A stretch of 64,000 bases of DNA, taken from positions 62,001 to 126,000 of the forward strand of contig NZ_JAFCTX010000005.1 of NCBI RefSeq assembly GCF_049896245.1, given 5' to 3'. How positions within the stretch are numbered: position 1 is the stretch's first letter; every line of letters begins with the position of its first letter. This document shows, piece by piece, positions 33,008 through 39,629 of the stretch. The DNA comes from Cypionkella sp049896245. Lineage in GTDB: Bacteria; Pseudomonadota; Alphaproteobacteria; Rhodobacterales; Rhodobacteraceae. The notes beneath the pieces were generated by a model. The model was not told the origin of the DNA. It did not search any database and saw only the letters and a program-made list of their open reading frames with translations. The position numbers were made by a program, and so were the translations under genes.

Positions 33008-33207
33008 CACACACCTCCCGTCATGCGCTTGGCGGCTGCAACGGCTGCGGCTTCGATAATCCGCGCCAATGACTTACACATTCCGCGCAGTTGCGGTTCG
33101 CTGGCCAAGTCAGCGGTTTGCAGAAATGGCAATAGGTCAACCAACTCGGCATTAAGTGCCAACGTCTCCATCACCGCCCCCGTCGCGGCAGGCTGGGGTG
33201 ATAACAT
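33007..33207 (-). CDS. Small element protein, first gene of the leftward early block
   Basis: Up to 66 residues; ALNAELVDLLPFLQTADLAS then RGMCKSLARIIEAAAVAAAK, all helical. Two starts are possible: the ATG that shares its CAT/ATG bases with the divergent gene (AAGGA ten bases upstream), or METLALN 12 codons in. No family is recognised. It begins the twelve-gene block running towards attL. Confidence 0.55.
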   Translation of the reverse strand: MLSPQPAATGAVMETLALNAELVDLLPFLQTADLASEPQLRGMCKSLARIIEAAAVAAAKRMTGGV

Positions 33208-33463
33208 GATCGCCCAATCCTTCCGCTACTGGATCGCAGACCTGATAGCCGGGGGCGCGCTGACCGATGCAGATTGCTACAAGCAGCGATACGACCGCAT
33301 GTATGAACTGGCGATGGATGCCAGCTTCAAGCGTGACGAGGTGAACGAAAAGGCCGCAACGTATCGCGCCGCCCTACGCACCATCGCCGCCATGGAAACC
33401 CCCAACGCAGCCCCATCCGCAAAGCGCATGGCCTCGGTGGCACGGGAAGCGGTAAAGCCATGA
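33206..33463 (+). CDS. Small element protein, first gene of the rightward block
   Basis: An 85-residue protein: MIAQSFRYWIADLIAGGALT, then DADCYKQRYDRMYELAMDAS and a helical end. It is similar in style to short phage proteins with an N-terminal amphipathic helix, but no function is known. GGTGA lies five bases before the ATG. Its start codon overlaps that of the divergent leftward gene by two bases. Confidence 0.6.
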   Translation: MIAQSFRYWIADLIAGGALTDADCYKQRYDRMYELAMDASFKRDEVNEKAATYRAALRTIAAMETPNAAPSAKRMASVAREAVKP

Positions 33464-33639
33464 TCGACGCAACCGAAGCGCTGACCAACGCCGCCATAGG
33501 CCTTGTCGTATCGTGGTGCCTGACATGGGCATGGTTGGGCTTTAACCCCATCCAGAGCGCCGGGATTACCGCCGTGTTTTTTCTCGCCAGCTTTACACGC
33601 GCTTGGATCATCCGCGCATGGTTCAGGGGGCGGGGATGA
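33460..33639 (+). CDS. DUF7220-like small membrane protein
   Basis: A 59-residue protein with two hydrophobic helices: IEALTNAAIGLVVSWCLTWA-like start (residues 5-25) and SAGITAVFFLASFTRAWIIR, ending RAWFRGRG. The layout (short N-terminus, helix, FNP turn, helix, then a basic RAWxxRxWF tail) matches the DUF7220 family, found in phages and gene-transfer-agent-like regions. It overlaps both neighbours by ATGA. Function is unknown. Confidence 0.65.
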   Translation: MIDATEALTNAAIGLVVSWCLTWAWLGFNPIQSAGITAVFFLASFTRAWIIRAWFRGRG

Positions 33640-33890
33640 AACCCACACCGATGCACGCATACACCAGCACCCCGATACCCGGTATGACAGCCCTAGGGGC
33701 TGATAACCGCCGCACCATCATCAAGGCACTTGCCACCCCCGGAACCATCCGCGACGTGGCGAACCGCACAGGGCTTCAATACGGCTCCGTACAGCATCAA
33801 CTCACCAAACTTCTCAGCATGGGACTCGTCCAGCATTGGGGCATGAAGGGCAGCGCCCACGTATGGGCATGGAAGCAGGCAGCGCAATGA
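33636..33890 (+). CDS. Winged helix-turn-helix regulator
   Basis: An 84-residue DNA-binding protein with an ArsR/MarR-style winged helix: ADNRRTIIKALATPGTIRDV, ANRTGLQYGSVQHQLTKLLS and wing MGLVQHWGMKGSAHVWAWK. It is the best candidate in this element for a transcriptional switch, since no CI-like repressor is present. The start overlaps the DUF7220-like stop. Confidence 0.75.
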   Translation: MKPTPMHAYTSTPIPGMTALGADNRRTIIKALATPGTIRDVANRTGLQYGSVQHQLTKLLSMGLVQHWGMKGSAHVWAWKQAAQ

Positions 33891-34177
33891 GTATCACCAC
33901 GCGCCTGCATGATGGCCGCATATTCCCCAGCATGTCTGCCGCAGATCGCGCGCTAGGGGTGCCCATCGGCACAACATCCGCCCACCTAGATCGGCACGGC
34001 ACAACAGCAAGCATTGGGCGTGACTGGCCGACAAAGGGGCGGCGCGTTGAACTGGACGGCATCACATATCCCAGCATCAACGCTGCATCCAAGGCATTGG
34101 GCGTGAGCCGTGACGCTATCAACTATCGACGGGGTTATCGCAGGTCGTGGGAAACACCATCCAAGGGGGCAAAATGA
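33887..34177 (+). CDS. DNA-binding protein with two NUMOD1-like repeats
   Basis: A 96-residue protein made of two copies of a short HTH module. The first is DGRIFPSMSAADRALGVPIG; the second is DGITYPSINAASKALGVSRD. Each has the form 'Y/FPS-x-xAA-x-x-LGV' followed by a helix. This resembles the nuclease-associated modular repeat found beside homing endonucleases, here without a nuclease. A DNA-binding role is inferred. The start overlaps the previous stop. Confidence 0.7.
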   Translation: MSITTRLHDGRIFPSMSAADRALGVPIGTTSAHLDRHGTTASIGRDWPTKGRRVELDGITYPSINAASKALGVSRDAINYRRGYRRSWETPSKGAK

Positions 34178-34344
34178 GCCAGCGCGCCGCCATGTGTGAC
34201 GGCAAGGCACCCCTCACATGGTGCGAAGCCATTGCCATCCTCGCCCGCCCACGCAGCCGGGAAAAGCGCCGCAGCCTGTATCATTGCCCGATATGCAGAG
34301 CGTGGCACATAGGCCAGCACTCGAAGAAAATCAGAAGGGCGTGA
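34174..34344 (+). CDS. Small zinc-finger-like element protein
   Basis: A 56-residue basic protein. The N-terminus has AMCDGKAPLTWCEAIAILAR and the C-terminus YHCPICRAWHIGQHSKK, giving a CxxC plus HxxxxxH arrangement that could hold zinc. Similar short CPxC-containing proteins occur in many phages of this lineage. The start overlaps the NUMOD1-like gene stop. Confidence 0.65.
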   Translation: MSQRAAMCDGKAPLTWCEAIAILARPRSREKRRSLYHCPICRAWHIGQHSKKIRRA

Positions 34345-34368
34345 CAATGCCCTGTAATGTGATAATAT
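34341..34368 (+). promoter_or_regulatory. Candidate promoter for the late (packaging) genes
   Basis: GTGACA and TAATAT are separated by 16 bp, in the only AT-rich gap of the rightward block, 30 bp before the gene at 34400. TATAAC also overlaps the -10 position. It probably drives the gene at 34400, terS and beyond. The start site is unconfirmed. Confidence 0.45.
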
Positions 34369-34399
34369 AACGTCAACCTTCAGCACTAGGAGCCAACCA

Positions 34400-34702
34400 A
34401 TGCCCACAGCACATATCCGTATCGGCGGCGCAATGAACGGCGGAGCAGTCGTCATCGAGCCTATCGCCAACGGCGGAACTGAAACCATCACAACGGGCGC
34501 GGCATCGCTGCAAACAACCATCACAGCCCCGCGCCAAGGCAAAACCTTCGCCCGCATCGTCGCCAACGGCGGGAACATTTGCTTCGCGGTAGGCGTCAAT
34601 CCTATCGCAGTCATTGCAAGCGGTGATATCATCATGTCAGGCGCAAGCCTCGATCTAGGGCCGCTAACGCCCGGTGATAAAATCGCCGTGATTAACGCCT
34701 GA
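34400..34702 (+). CDS. Conserved phage-type protein upstream of terS
   Basis: A 100-residue, beta-rich protein: ETITTGAASLQTTITAPRQG, TFARIVANGGNICFAVGVNP, IMSGASLDLGPLTPGDKIAV. The word order 'qtt...a...ArIvA.gG...favG.nP...g..l..G.GdkIAVI' recurs in short proteins in phages of this host group and suggests a small jelly-roll or Ig-like structural protein. Function is not established. AGGAG precedes the ATG by seven bases. If it is a virion protein, it is one of the few in this element. Confidence 0.65.
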   Translation: MPTAHIRIGGAMNGGAVVIEPIANGGTETITTGAASLQTTITAPRQGKTFARIVANGGNICFAVGVNPIAVIASGDIIMSGASLDLGPLTPGDKIAVINA

Positions 34703-34704
34703 AC

Positions 34705-35094
34705 ATGACTGCCCTGACCGCAAAGCAAGAATCATTCTGCCTAGCGTTTGTCGAGACGGGCAATGCTTCAGAGGCCTATCGACGTTGCTATGATGTAGGC
34801 GAGAAAACCAAGCCAGAGGCAATCTGGACAAAATCAAGTCAACTGCTTGCAAACGGTAAGGTGAGGGCAAGGGTGGATGCCCTACGCAATAAATCAGCAG
34901 AACGCCTGATGGTAACGCTAGAAAGCCTCACCGCCGAACTGGATGAAGCGCGCAAACTTGCTAAGGAAGTCGCCAATCCCGCCGCAATGACAGGCGCAAC
35001 AATGGGCAAGGCAAAGCTACACGGGTTGCTGGTTGAAAAGCAGGAGGTTCGGTCGTTTACTGTCACGATCACCGGCGATGATGCCGATCTTTAG
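34705..35094 (+). CDS. Terminase small subunit
   Basis: DNA-recognition subunit of the packaging motor, 129 residues. It begins with the family signature LTAKQESFCLAFVETGNASE and AYRRCYDVGEKTKPEAIWTK, an HTH fold, then SSQLLANGKVRARVDALRNK, a coiled oligomerisation segment and a C-terminal beta tail. It starts two bases after the preceding stop and is separated from terL by one AT-rich gene. Confidence 0.9.
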   Translation: MTALTAKQESFCLAFVETGNASEAYRRCYDVGEKTKPEAIWTKSSQLLANGKVRARVDALRNKSAERLMVTLESLTAELDEARKLAKEVANPAAMTGATMGKAKLHGLLVEKQEVRSFTVTITGDDADL

Positions 35095-35105
35095 GAGTTA
35101 ATACT

Positions 35106-35480
35106 ATGAAGGATTTCTTCAACTTTAACAAAAAAATGCTTTCTGCATTCCGAAAGTCAATTGTTGACGACTTATCAACCGATCATTTAGGGCGGGTTAT
35201 AAAATATGATGTGTTGGGTGAATTTGTTGATGCGGTTCTATCGTATGTATTTGATGGCAATCTTCTCGGCGGAAAGCAATGCTCTGTATCTGCGCCTCTT
35301 ATTTCGGTTAAAGACGGCAGAATTGAACTAGCTATTAACTACGGCGGTGATATGTGGGCAAGATATGATCTTGCGAATCTATTGGTAAATGAGATTGATG
35401 AACTTGATGAATTCGAAAGAAATCTTGCCGCGACATATTTAAAGCATACTTCGGAAATCTTCGAAATGAACAAGGAGTAA
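35106..35480 (+). CDS. AT-rich cargo gene inserted between terS and terL
   Basis: A 124-residue, soluble, acidic protein: MKDFFNFNKKMLSAFRKSIV, RVIKYDVLGEFVDAVLSYVF, GGKQCSVSAPLISVKDGRIE, YDLANLLVNEIDELDEFERN. The DNA is visibly more AT-rich than its neighbours (frequent AAA, TTT, GAT and ATT codons). No family is recognised. It interrupts the usual terS-terL pair and overlaps the terL start by one base (TAATG), suggesting a recently acquired accessory gene such as an antidefence or superinfection function. Confidence 0.6.
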   Translation: MKDFFNFNKKMLSAFRKSIVDDLSTDHLGRVIKYDVLGEFVDAVLSYVFDGNLLGGKQCSVSAPLISVKDGRIELAINYGGDMWARYDLANLLVNEIDELDEFERNLAATYLKHTSEIFEMNKE

Positions 35481-36805
35481 TGACCTTTGATCTAACCCCG
35501 AAACAGAAAGAGGTCCGCGCGATATTCGCAACCGGGGCGAAGTTCTTTCTGGTTTACGGCGGCTCTCGATCTGGCAAAACTTTCTTCATAATCTACGCCA
35601 TCATAACCCGGATGCTGAAAGCGCCGGGGTCGCGCCATGCGGTATTCCGTGCTGATGGAGTGGACGCCAAGCAGTCGGTCGGAAATGAGACGGTGCCTTC
35701 CGTGCTGGCGCTGGCATTCCCCGGATTAACGCTGAAATGGCACGACAAGGATGGATACTATGAGGCCCCCAACGGCTCGCAGCTTTGGCTTGCGGGGCTG
35801 AAAGACAAGGCGCGGCTTGATAAGGTGCTGGGCAAGGAATTTGCCACGATTTACCTGAACGAGGCCAGCCAGATCACCCTCGCGGCATTCTCGATTGTGC
35901 AAACCCGTCTTGCGCAGAACGTGATGCAGGTTGACGGGCGGCGATTGCCGCTGCGGCTATATGTCGACCTTAACCCAACAGTTGCCGCGCATTGGACCTA
36001 TCAAATCTGGATCAATGGCATCCATCCAGAGGGCAGCTTTGCCATTCCAGAACACGCCACAGATTACCGAACCGTGATGGTCAACCCGGTGGATAACGCG
36101 AGCAACCTGCCACCTGATTACATCGCGGCACTTCGCAACCTGCCCGAGCGGATGCGGCGGCGGTTTTTCGATGGGGCATTCACCGCAGATGATGATAACG
36201 CGCTGTGGCGGCGGTCCTACATCAAGATCGACACAGCCCCGGAAATGAAGCGGATTGTAGTTGCGATTGATCCGGCAACCACCAACACGCCAGGTTCGGA
36301 TGAGACGGGCATCATCGTGGCAGGCGTCGGCTTGGATGGGCGCGGCTATGTGCTGGCGGATGAGAGCGGCAAATATCGGCCCGAGGAATGGGCAAGGCGC
36401 GCAATTAGCCTGTTTGACACATATGATGCTGATGCCGTTGTCGCCGAGGTCAATCAAGGCGGCGATATGGTGGAGAGCATGATCAAGGCTGCCGCTAAGG
36501 GCCGTGTGGTGCCTGTGCGCAAGGTGACAGCCACAAGGGCCAAGCATGTGCGCGCTGAGCCTGTAGCGGCGCTATACGAGCAGGGCAAGGTTCGGCACAC
36601 CGAAGACTTCGTTGAGTTATGCGATCAGCTTTGCGCATTCACTCTTGGATTTGACCGGACTGCACAAGGCTATTCCCCCGACCGCGTGGATGCGCTGGTA
36701 TGGGGGTTCACCGATCTATTCCCCGCGATGGTGCAGCGACCGACGCCAACGCCATACGTTGACACAGGCCCCAGATATGCCCCCGGAGCGCGGCGGGCGT
36801 TCTAG
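35480..36805 (+). CDS. Terminase large subunit
   Basis: ATPase and nuclease of the packaging motor, 441 residues. The Walker A is GGSRSGKTFF (residues about 27-36); Walker B is ATIYLNEASQI; the C-terminal RNase H-like nuclease has VVAIDPATTNTPGSDETGII with its first aspartate near residue 263, followed by DADAVVAEVNQGGDMVESMI. It is full length for the family and has no frameshift. The start overlaps the upstream stop by one base. The nearest groups are terminases of P22-like and related short-tailed phages. Confidence 0.92.
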   Translation: MTFDLTPKQKEVRAIFATGAKFFLVYGGSRSGKTFFIIYAIITRMLKAPGSRHAVFRADGVDAKQSVGNETVPSVLALAFPGLTLKWHDKDGYYEAPNGSQLWLAGLKDKARLDKVLGKEFATIYLNEASQITLAAFSIVQTRLAQNVMQVDGRRLPLRLYVDLNPTVAAHWTYQIWINGIHPEGSFAIPEHATDYRTVMVNPVDNASNLPPDYIAALRNLPERMRRRFFDGAFTADDDNALWRRSYIKIDTAPEMKRIVVAIDPATTNTPGSDETGIIVAGVGLDGRGYVLADESGKYRPEEWARRAISLFDTYDADAVVAEVNQGGDMVESMIKAAAKGRVVPVRKVTATRAKHVRAEPVAALYEQGKVRHTEDFVELCDQLCAFTLGFDRTAQGYSPDRVDALVWGFTDLFPAMVQRPTPTPYVDTGPRYAPGARRAF

Positions 36806-36811
36806 TGCTTG

Positions 36812-36826
36812 TGTTATAACATAACA
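36812..36826. promoter_or_regulatory. AT-rich inverted repeat between terL and portal
   Basis: TGTTAT and ATAACA flank the spacer AAC, a perfect 15-bp dyad in the 80-bp gap between terL and the portal gene. It could be an operator or a small RNA hairpin. No promoter with good spacing was found with it. Confidence 0.35.
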
Positions 36827-36885
36827 TGCCGTATCTTGCGCCGAAGATTGGGGTAAGATGATACTCCACACAATCGGGGATATTC

Positions 36886-38799
36886 ATGGCGCGCATGTCC
36901 AAAGCCGATAGGCTCAAGGAAATCCACGAAACCGCACTGCGTCAATTTGAGGCGTCTTGGTCAGTGTCTTGGCCTGATCGGGAAGCAGCCCTAGCCGCAA
37001 GGCGCTTTGTCGATATTCGCGGCGCACAGTGGGATTGGGACACCAACAACGATTTTGCAGTTCGCATGAAACTGGAATTTAACTTCGTCTCTCTGGCCTG
37101 CACCCGGATTAACAACGAATACAAGGCAAACGAGATCGAGGCGCAGTTCATTCCCAAGGATGGCACTGAGGCCGATCCTATCGCTGATCTGTGCGCGTCC
37201 CGCTATCGTGCTGACTTCCAAGATAGCAACGGCAAAGAAGCCCGTGATAATGCCTTTGATGAGATGATCAAGGGCGGCATGGGCGCAGTGCGCTATCGCA
37301 CCGAGTTTGAGGACGAGCGCAAGGGCACTCAGCGGATTGTGATCGAGCCAATCCATGACGCGGCGACAACGGTGTATTTTGACGCCAATTCCAAGCGCAA
37401 GGATAAGTCCGACGCTGAACATGCGTTCTTGATCCGGCCTTACACGAAAGACGCATACAAGACGCTGTTCGGCGATGAAGGCAGCGATTGGCCGCTGCAC
37501 CTCAAAGGACAGTTTGAATTCGCGTGGTTTGGCGATCTGATCTATGTCGCGGAGTACTTCGTCAAAACCAAGGGCAGCGAGATATATCGCAGCTTCACCG
37601 CAATTGACGGATCGGTTGAGGAATATTGTGCCGATGATCTGACCGCCGAAGATGTGGCGGATATGATGGCGCAGGGATACGTCGAGGGCGAGACGTTCAA
37701 GACAAAGCAAACAACTGTTCGCAAATACACGCTGTCCGGTGCAAAGGTGCTGTCGGATGATGGCGAGATTGCAGGCGACCGCATTCCGATTGCAGTGGGC
37801 TATGCGTATCGCTCGGTGATCAATGGCGTTGAGCGGTTCCGGGGCCATGTCCTGCCCGCGATTGATCCGCAGATTCTGTTTGATATCTGGGTGTCAAAGA
37901 TGGCCGAGATTGCGGCATCGTCGGCAGTTGAGGTTCCTATTTTTTTGCCGGAACAGATCGCGGGCCATGAAAACCGCTGGAACAATCAGGCGATTGAAAA
38001 CCCGGCATTTCTGCTGTTGAACCCAATTATCGGAACCGATGGCAACCCTCTCCCGGTAGCGCAGATCGGGTCAACCAAAGCGCCGTCTGTGCCAGAGGCT
38101 ATCACCGGGCTGTTGAATATCAGCAATCAGGGCTTGATGGATATTCTCGGCAACCCGCAGATGGGCGAGCAGTTGCAGGCTCAAACCTCTGGCGTAGCGA
38201 TGGAGTTGACGCAGGGCCGCATTGATATGCAAACCTCTGGCTATGTTGAAAACCTCGGCGATATGGAACGTTTGGGGGCTTCGATCTGGCTTGGCGTGGC
38301 GAAGGAAGTTTACACCGAGCGCGGGCGCAAGATTAAGATCATGTCCGACACGGGCAAGCGCGGCACTGTCGAGATTGGCAAGCCGATGCTGGACAAAGAT
38401 ACGGGCAAGATCAAGGACGAGCTGAGCTTCAAGGATGCTGATTTTGATGTGGCGGTTCAGGTAGGACCATCGTCCAAGTCCAAGCGTGATGCTGTTGTGC
38501 GGTCGGTCACCGGGCTGATGGCCGTGGCGCAAGACCCTGAAACGCTGACTGTCCTCACCAACGTGGCGATCAACAACATGGAAGGCCAAGGGCTTGCCGA
38601 TGTGCGCGAGTGGAGCCGCAAGAAGCTGGTTTCCATGGGCGTCTCGCAGCCTACCAAAGAGGAGCAGGCCGCTATGCGCGCGAGTTTGAGGCGGCGCTGC
38701 GGCTGCTGCCGGATATGCCCGCACAGAAACCAGTCGCGCCCACTCAACAGGGGGTGTCGACCCCTAGCTCGACACCCCCCTCTTTCCTCGCCCGCTTGA
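36886..38799 (+). CDS. P22-like portal protein with out-of-frame C-terminus
   Basis: Dodecameric head-vertex protein through which DNA enters. The protein reads 637 residues. Family segments are EAALAARRFVDIRGAQWDWD, RMKLEFNFVSLACTRINNEY, RDNAFDEMIKGGMGAVRYRT, DSDAEHAFLIRPYTKDAYKT-like body and EAITGLLNISNQGLMDILGN. From about residue 596 the sequence turns into Arg/Cys/Pro-rich text (RASLRRRCGCCRICPHRNQS), which is not portal-like. The neighbouring frame continues naturally (YAREFEAALRLLPDM onward) to a stop at 38826-38828. A one-base deletion near 38671-38673 would explain this; programmed frameshifting is less likely because no slippery site is seen. Confidence 0.85.
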   Translation: MARMSKADRLKEIHETALRQFEASWSVSWPDREAALAARRFVDIRGAQWDWDTNNDFAVRMKLEFNFVSLACTRINNEYKANEIEAQFIPKDGTEADPIADLCASRYRADFQDSNGKEARDNAFDEMIKGGMGAVRYRTEFEDERKGTQRIVIEPIHDAATTVYFDANSKRKDKSDAEHAFLIRPYTKDAYKTLFGDEGSDWPLHLKGQFEFAWFGDLIYVAEYFVKTKGSEIYRSFTAIDGSVEEYCADDLTAEDVADMMAQGYVEGETFKTKQTTVRKYTLSGAKVLSDDGEIAGDRIPIAVGYAYRSVINGVERFRGHVLPAIDPQILFDIWVSKMAEIAASSAVEVPIFLPEQIAGHENRWNNQAIENPAFLLLNPIIGTDGNPLPVAQIGSTKAPSVPEAITGLLNISNQGLMDILGNPQMGEQLQAQTSGVAMELTQGRIDMQTSGYVENLGDMERLGASIWLGVAKEVYTERGRKIKIMSDTGKRGTVEIGKPMLDKDTGKIKDELSFKDADFDVAVQVGPSSKSKRDAVVRSVTGLMAVAQDPETLTVLTNVAINNMEGQGLADVREWSRKKLVSMGVSQPTKEEQAAMRASLRRRCGCCRICPHRNQSRPLNRGCRPLARHPPLSSPA

Positions 38800-38828
38800 T
38801 CGCGTGGCTATTCGGCAAAGGAGCCTGA
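38673..38828 (+). pseudogene. Displaced C-terminal segment of the portal gene (other frame)
   Basis: In the frame one base back from the portal frame, codons read YAREFEAALRLLPDMPAQKP and end SFLARLIAWLFGKGA, stopping just before the next gene. This has normal coding character, whereas the portal frame over the same DNA does not. It is most likely the genuine portal tail, or the tail of a gene fused to it by deletion, and it is now out of frame. Confidence 0.6.
38750..38779 (+). repeat. Perfect 11-bp hairpin at the portal 3' end
   Basis: GGGGGTGTCGA pairs perfectly with TCGACACCCCC around the 8-base loop CCCCTAGC, followed by CTCTTTCC. The stem is terminator-strength but lacks a clean T run. 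It lies where capsid genes would normally begin. Confidence 0.6.
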
Positions 38829-38829
38829 T

Positions 38830-39042
38830 ATGAACCCCACGGCAATTCGATGGATGATCTATCTCGCAGGCATCGGCGCAACCGGGCTGGAAATCGCGCA
38901 ATTCGGCACATGGGATAGCGCGAACATGACGTTCGATCTGTACCCGTTCCGCGTCGATGATGCTGTGCGGTCGGCGGTGTCTGGCGGCGGCAACGCGCTG
39001 GCTATGGTAGCCATCTGGCGGGGCTGGGGGGCGCGCAAATGA
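38830..39042 (+). CDS. Small membrane protein, possible holin
   Basis: A 70-residue protein with two hydrophobic segments (IRWMIYLAGIGATGLEIAQF and SGGGNALAMVAIWRGWG) and a short basic end. Size and its position before spanin-like genes suggest a holin or lysis-associated membrane protein, but no endolysin gene accompanies it. GGAG precedes the ATG by eight bases. The call is by context only. Confidence 0.5.
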   Translation: MNPTAIRWMIYLAGIGATGLEIAQFGTWDSANMTFDLYPFRVDDAVRSAVSGGGNALAMVAIWRGWGARK

Positions 39043-39287
39043 GCGTCGTCAATATGTGGAGCGGTGAGCCGTCCTCTGCTGCTGGCAACCCCGATTTGGT
39101 GGAGCAGTTAGAAGAATTGCTGGCCCGCGCGCAGGCGGGATCAATCACCGCTATGGGCATGGCCTTCGTCAACAGCGATGGATCAATTGCTACGCGGTGG
39201 AGCGGCGGCGATCAATCCATGCCGATGATTGCGGCGGTCTCGATGCTGCAACATGAGTTTCTGGCTGGCGTGGGGGGCAGGGCATGA
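39039..39287 (+). CDS. Small element protein of unknown function
   Basis: An 82-residue soluble protein: DLVEQLEELLARAQAGSITA, then MGMAFVNSDGSIATRWSGGD and a helical end. The pattern 'LLARAQAGSItAMGMAfvnsDGSiatrW' recurs in small proteins of alphaproteobacterial phages. Function is unknown. It overlaps neighbours by ATGA on both sides. Confidence 0.65.
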   Translation: MSVVNMWSGEPSSAAGNPDLVEQLEELLARAQAGSITAMGMAFVNSDGSIATRWSGGDQSMPMIAAVSMLQHEFLAGVGGRA

Positions 39288-39496
39288 CCGCGTGGCTGTT
39301 CGTTAAGGCCATTCCCTACCTGATCGGCCTCATGGCGCTGGTGGGGCTGTATTTGCGCGGCAGGCACAACGGCGTGGTGAAGGCGCACCGCGACACGCTG
39401 GAACGGTATCAGAAAACACGGAAGGCGATGGATGATGTGGAAGCTGGGGATGATCCTGACGCTGCTAAACGCTGGCTGCGTGAGCGCGGTAAATGA
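39284..39496 (+). CDS. Rz-like inner-membrane spanin subunit
   Basis: A 70-residue protein with one N-terminal membrane span (VKAIPYLIGLMALVGLYLRG) and a charged helical periplasmic segment (VVKAHRDTLERYQKTRKAMD, DVEAGDDPDAAKRWLRERGK). This is the standard layout of an i-spanin. A second, overlapping gene in another frame encodes a lipoprotein-like partner. Together they would disrupt the outer membrane at lysis. Assignment is by architecture. Confidence 0.7.
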   Translation: MTAWLFVKAIPYLIGLMALVGLYLRGRHNGVVKAHRDTLERYQKTRKAMDDVEAGDDPDAAKRWLRERGK

Positions 39497-39629
39497 CGCG
39501 GCGATCTGCGGCGGGACCGCACAGGCGCGCACGCAACACGCGGCGGCTTTGGCAGATGATGGCGGGCCTCGGTCGCTGGTTACAGGCGCGCGGCTGATCA
39601 AGTTAATGGATGCGGGGTGTAAGCTATGA
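39432..39629 (+). CDS. Rz1-like outer-membrane lipoprotein, overlapping the Rz-like gene
   Basis: A 65-residue protein whose N-terminus (MMWKLGMILTLLNAGCVSAV) is a signal peptide ending in a lipobox-like cysteine (N-A-G-C, slightly off consensus at -3). Its first 65 bases lie inside the Rz-like gene in a different frame, the nested arrangement known for Rz/Rz1 pairs. GAAGG precedes the ATG. The mature part is short (RLIKLMDAGCKL end), as expected for an o-spanin. Confidence 0.65.
   Translation: MMWKLGMILTLLNAGCVSAVNDAAICGGTAQARTQHAAALADDGGPRSLVTGARLIKLMDAGCKL

Noticed and set aside
36886..38828. Programmed frameshift producing an extended portal
   Set aside because: No slippery heptamer or downstream pseudoknot is evident at the junction; a simple one-base deletion is the plainer explanation, though not excluded.
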